From Asterias rubens (lineage: Eukaryota; Echinodermata; Asteroidea; Forcipulatida; Asteriidae): 64,000 nt of DNA. The DNA lies in NCBI RefSeq assembly GCF_902459465.1, contig NC_047063.1, positions 18,007,685 through 18,071,684 of the forward strand. Direction: 5' to 3'. Below, in pieces: positions 11,045-22,296 of this stretch (position 1 is the stretch's first letter; each line of letters opens with the position of its first letter). Under the pieces are notes generated by a model that was given only the letters and a program-made list of their open reading frames with translations, did no database searches and was not told the origin of the DNA. The translations under genes and the position numbers were made by a program.

Positions 11045-11245
11045 TGTATTCGTTTATAGGATTTGAGGCATTGCATGGTGAGGTATTAATGTGTATTTCG
11101 TTTGAGGTAACGCCAAGTGTGTTTCTGCTTGCCAGGTAGAGTTTGTTCTTAGAGAACTGTCTTAGAATGAAGCAAGACAGTTCTCTAAGAACAAACTCTA
11201 CCTGGCAAGTAGATGCACACATGGTGTTACCACAAACCAAATAGT
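11045..11245. mobile_element. Fold-back element with a 37-bp perfect stem
   Basis: CTTGCCAGGTAGAGTTTGTT and the bases that follow pair perfectly with AACAAACTCTACCTGGCAAG across a short loop around GAATGAAGC. Outer parts (GAGGTAACGCC and GGTGTTACCAC) pair weakly. A related single-arm copy lies at about 52890-53025, where the GGATTTGAGGCATTGCATGG end is also found in inverse orientation. No coding content. Confidence 0.75.
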
Positions 11246-11547
11246 GTATTCATTACAAATAATCTTTCATGAAACCATTTTTTTACCACAGACTGAGAAG
11301 ATGGCCTCTGGAGATAACCTACACCCAAACTTGAGGCTATATACTGAATGCTTACTGGACTAAGTGGCACCATCATCTACAGAAAGAAGGACTGTGTCCC
11401 ATGCTACAAGTTGAACTGATGAATTTGATGTCCAGATGTTGATGCTAAGTGACACTGGACTGTGTTCCACCAACTGAAGGTATGTGCCAAGGCAAGCCAT
11501 ATGAATCTCACTTACCAGTTCAATGGGAGACTTTCTGGGACGATAGA

Positions 11548-11655
11548 GGGCAGCAGACTTACCGGGTAAATCCATTGTTCTCAGAATTATGCGCATGTTC
11601 AGAACTACGTAAACAATGGAAATTTACCCGGTATGTCTGCTGCCACCTAGCGTTG
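11548..11655. repeat. Inverted repeat, about 30-bp arms
   Basis: GCAGCAGACTTACCGGGTAA is mirrored by TTTACCCGGTATGTCTGCTG, with CCATTGTT mirrored by AACAATGG just inside. The arms enclose about 35 bases. The arms fall in a 103-codon open frame (11449-11760) that I regard as accidental, since it reads straight through the palindrome and has no motif. Confidence 0.75.
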
Positions 11656-12309
11656 GAAAGTCTCCTATTGCTTCAAGCGAGTGGAGTTGTGATGAGCCGA
11701 ACCAATGCTTTTTTGACTGCCTGCCACCCACGCGGGACCTATTACAAGTCTAGCAAATAATAGATAACTATGTAAAGAAACTTGCAACCAAAAGTTTGAT
11801 TTTTAACTAGCAGTCAAGTGCGTTTAAGTATCATTTGGGATTCAGCAGCAACAAGCAGCATGAAAGAATAGCAAATTGTCATCACACCTGAAACAAGTCA
11901 GCTCTTGCAGTTTACTATATATAGCATGCAAATGCATGGAGATAAATTTGTGCTTACTAAATTTACCCTCAGTGGAGCAGTCTCTTTTGGAGTGGTGACT
12001 ACAACCGAACCTGTTTGGAGGAGCATCGATGGATAATGCAGGAGTGAAGATTAACAGAATGCGTGGTAAGTTCGAACAAAAATCATTCTAGAATTTTCTG
12101 TGAAGAGAAAGGTCATCCCACAAAATAGGCAAAGGAGTTCATGTTTCAGAATAAGCAGTTGACACTTTTAACTCAAAGTGTTTAAAAGATGTATCCTTGT
12201 CATCATTTTAGTTTGCAATTATAAACACACTTTACAACCAACTTGTGGAAAACTTATCAAAATTAAAGGTCAAGTTGAAATGAAAACGACACACAACAAG
12301 AAAAACAAC

Positions 12310-12432
12310 ACCCGGGGTCCTTTCACTAAGAAGGACCTAGTATTTTGAGGCTAGTCCTAAGTTAGGATGAGTAATTTGTCCTTACTGGAGATAAGAATAC
12401 TAGTCTTAACTCTTTGTGGAATCCACCCAGGG
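12310..12432. mobile_element. Short inverted-repeat element (GGGTCCTTTCACTAAG type)
   Basis: CTTTCACTAAGAAGGACCTA at the left and CTTAACTCTTTGTGGAATCC at the right are reminiscent of the ends of the related element at 54902-55045, with GAGATAAGAATACTAGTC between. Borders are approximate. Confidence 0.4.
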
Positions 12433-12952
12433 GATGCTGCATGTGTTTTACTCCCCGCTGCTCACTGTTGATTCAGTCCACTGTTGTAGCTGTTACTGAG
12501 TAAAGAATTCCCCCTGTCCAAAGACTACTCATCGTGTTGCATATCCCCAAACATCATAGCGCAGACGATGTTGTTTTTGAGCGATTGCCATCTCCAGAAT
12601 TGTTCATAAAATTATAAGTTCCAACCAATTACTTGAAGAACTGATTGGAGCTGGATAAGAAGTTCCTTGCACATGATTGCACTCGGACTTAACTAGTCCT
12701 CAGAACATAATTATTCTCGTATTAAAAAAGTTGCTCAACAATAATCCTTAAATATTGTTTATTTTCTACAGATTGAGAAGATGCCTTTTGGAGATGACAC
12801 AATACCAATCTTGAGGCTTCAATCGATGCTTTTTGGACTGAGTTCCACCAACTGAAGGATTGTGTCAAGTCCAGCTAGGCTGCAAGTTTAACTGTCGAGG
12901 TGAGTAGAGATGTTGATGTTAACTCATTCTTGTTCAATTTTGTGCTACAACC

Positions 12953-13192
12953 TGGGCCTATATTCATAGGGCTGCTAAGCACAGAAAGTTGCTTAGCATG
13001 AAATGTTTGCCTTGATAAAAACGGGATTACGAACAAAATGTCATTTTCAGAATAAGCAAACAACAGCTGAATACAAGTAACAAGCAATATGCAACAAATG
13101 GAAATGTTGGTTGATAATCCTGTTTTTATCATGGAAGAAATTTCATGCTAAGCAATTTTTGTTTGCTTAGCAGCTCTATGAAATTGGGCCCT
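12953..13192. mobile_element. MITE with GGGCC...TTTCATAGAGCTGCTAAGCA ends
   Basis: The left end GGGCCTATATTCATAGGGCT followed by GCTAAGCACAG matches the inverted right end AGCAGCTCTATGAAATTGGG plus CCCT. Internally ATGAAATGTTTGCCTTGATA pairs with the region TATCATGGAAGAAATTTCAT. About 240 bp; nearly the whole element folds back. Relatives: 27078-27235 and, more distantly, 57262-57440 and 62470-62540. Confidence 0.75.
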
Positions 13193-13585
13193 GAAGAACT
13201 ATGTCAAGTCTGACATATCGATAACTTATCGATATCGATATCGATGACTAACGAGATATGCAGCAGAACAAAGAATATTTAGAATCCCTCAAACAAATCT
13301 CTTAAGTAGTAAAGACAGTTGTAACCAGCAGTCAAAATACTTAGCGTTTGAGATTCTGCAACAACGTGCATGAACACCAGCCAACTGTCTTACAATGCCC
13401 CCCCCCCCCATCCCCAAGTTGATTTAGAATCCATTAAACCATGGAGGTTCCTCCATGATTAAACAAAGCTTTTAAGAAGTAATGACTTGTTACCCAACAA
13501 TCAAAGTGTTAGTTAGTATTGTTTAAGATTCTGCAACAAACATGAATACCAAACGACCACCGAAGAGAAGCACCTGATGAACTAG

Positions 13586-13650
13586 TTTGTAAAATGAACT
13601 AGTTTGTAAAATGAGCTAGTTTGTAAAATGAGCTAGTTTGTAAGTCTTTA
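13586..13650. repeat. Short tandem repeat, about 19 bp x 3.5
   Basis: TGAACTAGTTTGTAAAA is repeated with a change to GAGCTAGTTTGTAAAA in the last copies. No further meaning seen. Confidence 0.85.
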
Positions 13651-14560
13651 ATGACACGAGAAGAAGAACTGATTGAAGCTGGATGGGAATCCCCTTTCAT
13701 ATTAAACTATTCCTCAGAACAACTGATTCTTGTATTATCCCAATTCGTTATCAAAAATATCTTTTAAAAATCCTTTTTTTCTTCTACAGATTGAGAAGAT
13801 GCCCTGTGAAGATGACCTACACCCAATCTTGAGGCTAATCATTGCCACTGTATGAGGGAGGACGACGTCAAGTCTAGCCTGGTGTTTCTCTCCTTAACTC
13901 TTAAAGTGACTTCAGGATGTTAGCGTAACCAATGTTTTTTGGACTGCGTGCCACCAGCTGAAGGACTATGCCAAATTTAGCAAGGTGACTCTCCGCTATA
14001 ATTTGAACTTACAAAATGGAAGGTCCCCATGGAAGAAAGACTGTGTCAATCCTAGCCTGATAATGTTCAACTGCTAAACAGATGTATGGATTTTGAGCTC
14101 ACCAACGTTTTTTGGACTGGTGCCAACAGCTGAAAGACTATGTCAAGTTTACCCAGTCTCTGCTACAAGTTGATATTGATGCTACTTTTGTAACTTGTGC
14201 ATATTATTGGAAGATTGCCATTTGTTGACTGCAGAAAGACTACGTCAAGTCTCTCCGCTACAAGTACAACTCGCATAGTGATGTTGACGCTACATTTGTA
14301 ACTAAGACTTTTTTGTGGAAGGTCGCCATAGAAGAAAGACTTTTGAGTTTAATAGTCAGATGATGTTCAACTAATACAATTTGGACAATGATGGCGCCAT
14401 TTATTTTACTATAATGAAGAGGAGAGGACCATCTTAGTCCGCGCCGAACTTACAGCCATGGCTATGTATGTGGCTGTTGCTATGGCTTCATGTGTTGCTG
14501 CTAGTACATGTTGACATGGCAACCAAGCCACATCCACAGTCACTACCTTAGTAACGGCCT

Positions 14561-15246
14561 TAGATTAGTGTTTACTCAATTGGCTTTTCTTGACTCCATC
14601 AAACTCTAATTATGCTACAATTCAGCTCTGTATATTCACATCAATTGATTTGATTAAAATTGGCACGCCTGGCCCTCATGCCAAGCAGTGTTTGTTTATC
14701 GTGGTAAAACAAATAAATTAAATTCAAGTACAATACCCATTGGATTTTGATGGTGTCTGAGTAGTTAGGAGTACAACGTTAAAGATATGGTATAGCTTTG
14801 GTAAAGAGAAGTAAAGGACTAATACATTTATGATACCAAATTTGTCAGTGTATGTGCGCCATTTATGAAGTGTTTTTCCTTGCCAAGACCGTTTTGGCTA
14901 CAAATAACGTATAAGTGAAATTGTCAACAGTAAATACAGGGAGACTCGGAAGTGAAATTGTCAACAGTAAATACAGGGAGACTCGGATTTTGTCAAACTT
15001 AAACTGCGTGTTACCACTTAATTGCTCAGAAATGCTAGAAATCATTGCAAGGAAAGCTCAGGGTTAGTCGAATAAGCTTATGTATAATAAAACAAATTAT
15101 GAAGGTACAATGTAGAAAATCTTATGACAAAATTGTGATGTTAATTTTCAAGTATCTAAGTATTTTTAAGGAAATAACTTCCACTTTGTAGGATTGAATC
15201 AAAGTTATTCTAGGCTCAATAATTATCATATTCAAAGAAGTGTGGG
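14561..15246. other. No gene seen; includes a 37-bp direct duplication
   Basis: AT-rich sequence. A 37-bp segment beginning AGTGAAATTGTCAACAGTAA occurs twice without spacer at 14914 and 14951. AATAAATTAAATTC near 14711 could be a polyadenylation site for the cluster upstream, which is inference only. Confidence 0.6.
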
Positions 15247-15768
15247 AAAGTGTACTTGAGCGCAAAATAGACAAATACATGTTTTATTGAAATGTGCGTA
15301 TTAGTGAAACGCGCATTGAGCAGGGCCCAATTCACTTTGTGTGCTTAAGCATGTAGCTCTATGTATATAGGCCCAGACTCCTGCTGCAATGTCAACACAA
15401 ACCACGGCAATGATCACATCACCAGGGCTCGGTTTCACAAAGAGCTTAAGATAAGTTCAGTCTTAGTTACTGGGCAATGTGTGATGATGCCATAGTACAA
15501 ATCACCATGGTGATATTGACAACTTGTCTTTAGTTGAATTTTAGTGTTTTTGTGAAACCGAACTCTGTACTCCTCACCCTAACCCTGCACTTTAACTTTA
15601 ACCTATAGCACTAATACCATCACAAATATCACTCACTATATAATATTTACCTATTAACACCTCACCCTTGGCACCAACCCACTACCCATGCGCGATTTGA
15701 ATCAAATAGTAAAGTGTAATTTTGTTAAACATGCATTTTGTCTATGCGCGCTCAAGTACAACTTTGTG
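15247..15768. mobile_element. Element with about 40-bp terminal inverted repeats
   Basis: AGTGTACTTGAGCGCAAAAT followed by AGACAAATACATG at the left is mirrored by CATGCATTTTGTCTATGCGC followed by GCTCAAGTACAAC at the right. A smaller inverted-repeat element lies inside (about 15425-15560, GGTTTCACAAAGAGC and TTTTTGTGAAACC). A related single end occurs near 21265-21300. Nonautonomous DNA element with a nested insertion is the simplest reading. Confidence 0.6.
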
Positions 15769-16398
15769 GTTCGGTGGAAAATGAATTAATATATTCATTT
15801 ATTAGTAGTGTTTATTCATCTCAATTTACTTGAATATGATACTGTAGTAAAAACTTGTAAGTGTAAGCATATATAAGCAAAGAAGTATGCATTATTTGCC
15901 AATGTTTAATAAGATACGATGTAGATGTGAAATATTTGTTAAATTATGTGAGAAGCCAAGATGTGAAATAAGACGATTGGTAACATGCAAACTATCGTGT
16001 ATGGTGTTAATTATTGTAATTAAAAAGTATTGGCTTATTTTGGATTTAGTAGAGAAATACATGAATCAAGCTTTTGAGATGACCGATGATAAAGGGCCAT
16101 GGGAATAATTGGTATACAAATTCTTTTGAAATACACAATTTTTAATAGTTTTTAACACTTATGTATACAGAAGTACATGTTATATTAGAGCCACAAGGGG
16201 TATTAAACACTTACAACATCTAAATATAAACCTTATTTAAAATTGTGTGTTTAGTTTTTGTTAGAGTAGTGAATGTGTGCATTTAGCAATCACTGATGCT
16301 GTTACTTATTAAATGAAAAGGTACCAGACTATAATTTGTCATCTAGTCTTGGCTTGGTGTAGGGTAGTGCCCGATATTTGGTAGTGACTAAGACCTGA

Positions 16399-16619
16399 TT
16401 AAAGACACTGAACACTATTGTTAATTGTCAGAGACCAGTCTTCTCACTTGGTGGGTGAAAATTGGTCATCGAGGTTGCGAGATACTAATGGAAGAAAAAA
16501 CCCCCCTTGTCATTTGAAGTTGTGTGCTTTCAGATGCTTCATTTCCGGACCTCAAAATCTAATTCTGAGGTCTCAAAAGACTATTTCGAGTAGTTACCAA
16601 TAGTGTCCACTGCCTTTAT
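16399..16619 (+). mobile_element. MITE family A, internally deleted copy
   Basis: Begins TTAAAGACACTGAACACTAT, ends CCAATAGTGTCCACTGCCTT. It keeps GTCAGAGACCAGTCTTCTCA and the paired GACCTCAAAATC / TGAGGTCTC block but lacks the CTTCAGAGGGAGC part seen in longer copies. Confidence 0.7.
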
Positions 16620-16627
16620 TGACAATT

Positions 16628-16664
16628 ACTCCACAGTTGTTGCTGAAGGCAACAACTGTGGAGT
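16628..16664. repeat. Perfect 16-bp stem hairpin
   Basis: ACTCCACAGTTGTTGC, loop TGAAG, GCAACAACTGTGGAGT. It abuts the 3' end of the preceding MITE. No pyrimidine tract typical of an intrinsic terminator, which would not apply in a eukaryote. Confidence 0.85.
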
Positions 16665-16944
16665 AGACACAGTCACTTGATTTAGTACTCGGACTCATAT
16701 TGATTGAATAAGAGACTGAAACAAAATGGCTGCTCCATTGTGAAAAAAGATCAGGGGCAAGTTTCATGTAGCATGTATTCAGCACACAAACTTGCTAAGC
16801 ACATCAAAGCATTGCTTAACAGGGACAAGTTACCAAACAAAATTACATTGAGTTCACATTGTTATGACTGGTGCCTCACTAATCTTTTGCATGCAAAGAA
16901 AATTGCCAAGCAGTATTTTCTGCTGAACTTTTACCCCATGTTAA

Positions 16945-19900
16945 CTTTTTGGACTAAATTGGATAAAACTGCTGGACTTATCCCACTGTGATTTAATAAA
17001 CAAATTGCCAAAAATTAATAAAACTGCTCGACTTACTACCCCTTGTGATTTTGCTTTTTTTTGTACACAAATTGTATTAAAATAATTGATGAAACTGATT
17101 CAATCACTTTTTGGCCCAAAACTCACGAAATTTCTGGACTTACCCCTTTTGATTTCTTCAATTTGTTGCCAAAAGTTGACAAAATTGCAGGACTTACCCC
17201 TTGTGATTTCTTCATTTTTTGACCCAAAATAGACAAAATTGCAGGACTTACCCCTTGTGATTTCTTCATTTTTTGACCCAAAATAGACAAAAATGCTGGA
17301 CTTACCCCTTGTGATTTCTTCAACTTTTTGCCCAAAATGGACAAATCTGCTGGACTTACCCCTTGTGATTTCTTCAATTTTTTGCCCAGAATGGACAAAA
17401 TTGCTGGACTTGCCCCTTGTGATTTCTTAATTTTTTTGCCCAAGATGGACAAAATTGCTGTTTGCCAAAAAAGGACAAAACTGCTGGACTTACCCCTTGT
17501 GATTTCTTCACTTGTGGCCAAAAATTGACAAAATTGCTGGACTTACCCCCTTGTGATGTTTTCACTTGTTGGCCCAAAATGGACAAAACTGCTGGACTTA
17601 CCCCTTGTGATTTCTTCATTTTTTGGCCCAAAATGGACAAAATTGCTGATGCAAAAAAAGGACAAAACTGCTGGACTTTCCCCTTGTGATTTCTTCACTT
17701 TTTAGCCCAAAATGGACAAAATTGCTGGACTTACCCCCTTGTGATTTCTTCAATTTTTGGCCCAGAATGGACAAAATTGCTGGACTTTCCCCTTGTGATT
17801 TCTTCATTTTTTGGCCCAAGATGGACAAAATTGCTGTTTGCCAAAAAATGACAAAACTGCTGGACTTTCCCCTTGTGATTTCTTCATTTTTGGCCCAAAA
17901 TGGACAAAATTGCTGGACTTACCCCTTGTGATTTCTTCAATTTTTGGCCAAAAATTTACAAATATGCTGGACTTTCCCCTTGTGATTTCTTCCATTTTTG
18001 ACCCAGAATGGACAAAATTGCTGGACTTACCCTTGTGATTTCTTCCATTTTTGGCCCAAAATTGACAAAATTGCTGGACTTACCCCTTGTGATTTCTTCC
18101 ATTTTTGGCCCAAAATGGACAAAAATGCTGGACTTTCCCCTTGTGATTTCTTCACCTTTTAGCCCAAAATGGACAAAATTGCTGGACTTACCCCTTGTGA
18201 TTTCTTCCATTTTTGGCCCAAAATGGACAAAACTGCTGGACTGATTTTTCACTTTTTGGTCCAAAATGGACAAAACTGCTGGACTTTCCCCTTGTGATTT
18301 CTTCTATTTTTGACCCAGAATGGACAAAATTGCTGGACTTACCCCTTGTGATTTCTTCATTTTTTTGCCCAAAATGGACAAAAATGCTGGACTGATTTTT
18401 CACTTTTTGGTCCAAAATGGACAAAACTGCTGGACTTTCCCCTTGTGATTTCTTCACCTTTTAGCCCAATATGGACAAAACTGATGGACTTACCATTTTG
18501 TGATTTCTTCCATTTTTGACCCAGAATGAAGAAAATTGCTGGACTTACCCCTTGTGATTTCTTCATTTTTTGACCCAAAATAGACAAAAATGCTGGACTT
18601 ACCCCTTGTGATTTCTTCAATTTTTTGCCCAGAACGGACAAAATTTCTGGACTTACCCCTTGTGATTTCTTCATTTTTTGGCCCAAGATGGACAAAATTG
18701 CTGTTTGCCAAAAAAGGACAAAACTGCTGGCTTACCCCTTGTGATGTCTTCATTTTTTTGCCCAAAAAGGACAAAACTGCTGGACTTTCCCCTTGTGATT
18801 TTTTCACTTTTTAGCCCAAAATGGACAAAACTGCTGGACTTACCCCTTGAGATTTCTTCACTTTTTTGCCCAAAATGGACAAAACTGCTGGACTTACCCC
18901 TTGTGATGTTTTCACTTGTTGGCCCAAAATGGACAAAATTGCTGGACTTACCTCTTGTGATTTCTTCAATTTTTGGCCCAAAATTTACAAAAATGCTGGA
19001 CTTTCCCCTTGTGATTTCTTCACCTTTTAGCCCAATATGGACAAAACTGCTGGAATTACCCCTTGTGATTTCTTCCATTTTTGACCCAGAATGGACAAAA
19101 CTGCTGGACTTACCCCTTGTGATTTCTTCAATTTTTGGCCCAAAATGGACAAAAATGCTGGACTTACCCTTTGTGATTTCTTCCATTTTTGACCCAGAAT
19201 GGACAAAATTGCTGGACTTACCCTTGTGATTTCTTCCATTTTTGGCCAAAAATTGACAAAATTGCTGGACTTACCCCTTGTGATGTCTTCAATTTTTGGC
19301 CCAAAATGGACAAAAATGCTGGACTTACCCTTTGTGATTTCTTCCATTTTTGACCCAGAATGGACAAAATTGCTGGACTTACCCTTGTGATTTCTTCCAT
19401 TTTTGGCCCAAAATTGACAAAATTGCTGGACTTACCCCTTGTGATGTCTTCAATTTTTGGCCCAAAATGGACAAAAATGCTGGACTTACCCTTTGTGATT
19501 TCTTCCATTTTTGGCCCAAAATGGACAAAACTGCTGGACTGATTTTTCACTTTTTGGTCCAAAATGGACAAAACTGCTGGACTTTCCCCTTGTGATTTCT
19601 TCTATTTTTGACCCAGAATGGACAAAATTGCTGGACTTACCCCTTGTGATTTCTTCATTTTTTTGCCCAAAATGGACAAAAATGCTGGACTGATTTTTCA
19701 CTTTTTGGTCCAAAATGGACAAAACTGCTGGACTTTCCCCTTGTGATTTCTTCACCTTTTAGCCCAATATGGACAAAACTGCTGGACTTACCATTTTGTG
19801 ATTTCTTCCATTTTTGACCCAGAATGAACAAAATTGCTGGACTTACCCCTTGTGATTTCTTCATTTTTTGACCCAAAATAGACAAAAATGCTGGACTTAC

Positions 19901-20705
19901 CCCTTGTGATTTCTTCAATTTTTTGCCCAGAATGGACAAAATTTCTGGACTTACCCCTTGTGATTTCTTCATTTTTTGGCCCAAGATGGACAAAATTGCT
20001 GTTTGCCAAAAAAGGACAAAACTGCTGGACTTACCCCTTGTGATGTCTTCAATTTTTTTGCCCAAAAAGGACAAAACTGCTGGACTTTCCCCTTGTGATT
20101 TTTTCACTTTTTAGCCATAAATGGACAAAACTGCTGGACTTACCCCTTGAGATTTCTTCACTTTTTTGCCCAAAATTGACAAAACTGCTGGACTTACCCC
20201 TTGTGATGTTTTCACTTGTTGGCCCAAAATGGACATAACTGCTGGACTTACCCCTTGTGATTTCTTCCATTTTTGACCCAAAATGGACAAAAATGCTAAG
20301 ACTAACCCCTTGTGGTTTCTTCATTTTTGGCCCAAAATGGACAAAATTGCTGTTTGCCAAAAAAGGACAAAACTGCTGGACTTACCCCTTGTGATATCTT
20401 CAATTTTTTTGCCCAAAAAGGACAAAACTGCTGGACTTTCCCCTTGTGATTTTTTCACTTTTTAGCCCAAAATGGACAAAATTGCTGGACTTACCCCTGG
20501 TGATTTTTTCACTTTTTGGCCCAATATGGACAAAACTGCTGGACTCACCCCCTTGTGATTCCTTCCATTTTTGACACAAAATTGCTGGACTTACCCCTTG
20601 TGATTTCTTAAATTTTTGGCCCAAAATGGACAAAATTGGTGGACTTACCCCTTGTGATTTCTTCAATTTTTGGCCCAGTATGGACAAAACTGCTACCCCT
20701 AGTGA
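16945..20705. repeat. 54-bp satellite array, about 70 units
   Basis: The unit is roughly GCTGGACTTACCCCTTGTGA, then TTTCTTCAATTTTTGGCCCA, then AAATGGACAAAATT. Copies at the left edge (16945-17110) are diverged, the rest are homogeneous. A recent internal duplication of about 1.3 kb is seen: CTGATTTTTCACTTTTTGGT at 18241 and 18392 recurs at 19539 and 19690, offset 1298 in both cases. Because 54 is divisible by three, many long frames on both strands appear open. They are repeat artefacts. On the minus strand nearly every unit contains GGGGTAAGTCC, a good 5' splice-site match. Confidence 0.95.
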
Positions 20706-21682
20706 TTTTCATCCTTAAGCATAGCAAAATGCTACAAAAAATGCAGCAGATTGCTTCTCAAAAATCAACATTTTACTAACTTGGTATCACACCAATATAC
20801 CTTAACATTCAGTGTGCACAACACATGTTCAGTTTTTGGGTTGCAATAATGCACTTTTAATATACATTACTTAAACATTAAGTTAAAAGTACATGCTTCA
20901 TTGTTATTTTAAATCCAAGGTTTTACATTAATTACTTATGTGGGTTTAGACCTTGTTCATTAATACACGGCAAAGTTGTTTTTGTCTACTAAAGGGTATC
21001 TATACCTCTGTGTTTTGGAACCTTGTTTTAACTGTTTATAAATATAGGAGTTCTGGGCCCAGTTTCATAAAACACTAAGATTCATCTTAAGATGTTTCAT
21101 AAAACACCAAGATTCATCTTAAGATGTTTTGTCAATGACACACATTATGACAGCACACTTTGCTTAACAATGAAGATTGGTTTGATCATTCTTAGGTCTT
21201 CATGAAACTGGGCCCTCAGTTCTGTGGGCGGTACTGTTGCGTCTGCATTGTCTGCATTTGGCAAAAATATGCATTCTGTCTATTTTGTGTGCGCTCAAAC
21301 ACTAAAGGTAAGTGACCAGGTAAGTGACTTTAGTTTATTACTCTTTCCTTGCAATCCACTTTAAAAGGTTTCACTCATTCTCAGTCAAAAGGTTTGTCAA
21401 GCCAAAACACAAATTGTGCTTCAATAACTATTATATTGACATTTCTGTTAACCCAGTTTGATTGTTTGTTTGTTACTCTTTACAGTTGTATTCCAAACTT
21501 CTCTGACACCATCAAAATCCACAAAGAATTGTACATGAATTTAATGAATTTTTAATGAGTTTCCATGACAAACCAACAAATGGTTGGCATGGGGTCAGTT
21601 TCATCCATGTGTTCCATGCTACTTGTACAGTATGGTTTTGGATATTGGTGGTTTCAAAGTAGCCCATTTTTAGTAAACGTCA
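20706..21682. other. No gene seen; contains one short inverted-repeat element
   Basis: An element at 21055-21216 has ends GGGCCCAGTTTCATAAAACA and TCTTCATGAAACTGGGCCCT, with an internal duplication of AAGATTCATCTTAAGATGTT. The remainder is AT-rich and unassigned. A half-copy of the 15247-15768 element end lies near 21265-21300. Confidence 0.65.
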
Positions 21683-21684
21683 AA

Positions 21685-22291
21685 CCATGGAGGAAGGAAT
21701 AGAAGGAGCTCGAACGACCCGCAAAACCGCAGAGTAACAAAAGAATACTCTGACAATGCCCCCGTCTGGCCTGTGGAAAAAGATAGGAGACCTCCAGCTG
21801 GACGGCCAATTAACGAGTAGGATTAAATCTCTTTGTACAGAACGTGTGGTACCGCCAGTCTGCGCTCTTGCCTGCGTGAAAAGTTGAATCATTGGAGACA
21901 AGAATCGTGAATATACACGTTTTCATTTACTGTTTGTGGTGTTTCACGGAAACATCATGGCATATTTTTACATTTTTTGTAACTTTCCGGTCACTAGCGG
22001 TGGTTCAAAATTTGGCTATTAGCACACGAGGGTGGTTGGTATTCAATTGTGTTTTTCGATTTGGTGAGCACAAGTGTACACAATTTTTATCAGGTCTCAT
22101 ATCCATACGACATACGACACCATAGTTGAGTGAAGAACCAAGTGCGCACGCGCAAACTCACATACGACAGGTCGCCCATTGTCTGTGTAAGGTATGTGGG
22201 TGATTACGAGGTGTCGTTAAACGGCTGCGGTACCACGGGTTCGACTTTTGAAGTCCCTTCGTTCGAGCTCCTTCTCTTCCTTCCTCCATGG
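21685..22291. mobile_element. About 600-bp element with about 31-bp terminal inverted repeats
   Basis: CCATGGAGGAAGGAATAGAA followed by GGAGCTCGAACG at the left is the inverse of CGTTCGAGCTCCTTCTCTTC followed by CTTCCTCCATGG at the right, with one or two mismatches. Inside there are no long open frames. It sits exactly at the outer edge of the mirrored right arm, so it may have inserted there or mark the inversion junction. Confidence 0.65.
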
Positions 22292-22296
22292 TCAAA

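Larger units (their letters stand above)
10379..14560 (+). repeat. Tandem exon-like cluster, left arm of a mirrored pair
   Basis: Two kinds of exon-like block recur. Type A: GAGCAGTTTCCTTTGGAGTG to GCCAG/GTAAGT (donor after 10553) and its relative about 11970-12065 (donor GCGTG/GTAAGT). Type B begins after a pyrimidine tract and CACAG or TACAG with GATTGAGAAGATG-like sequence at 11292, 12772 and 13790. Type B blocks contain many diverged copies of TTTTTGGACTG...CCACCAGCTGAAGGACTATG. No block has a shared open frame, so noncoding transcripts or a decayed family are more likely than protein exons. The cluster ends near 14560 after GGAGAGGACCATCTTAG and a CATGGCTATG...GGCTGTTGC segment. Confidence 0.6.

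Noticed and set aside
11449-11760. 103-codon open frame
   Set aside because: It reads through a perfect-looking palindrome in both arms, has no motif and lies in an exon-like cluster with no conserved frame.
15887-16108. 73-codon cysteine-containing frame
   Set aside because: AT-rich background, no signal peptide pattern, no splice or promoter support, and no recognised domain.
17123-20687. Dozens of 60-190 codon frames in the 54-bp array
   Set aside because: The unit length is divisible by three and stop-poor on both strands, so the frames are repeat artefacts with no domain.
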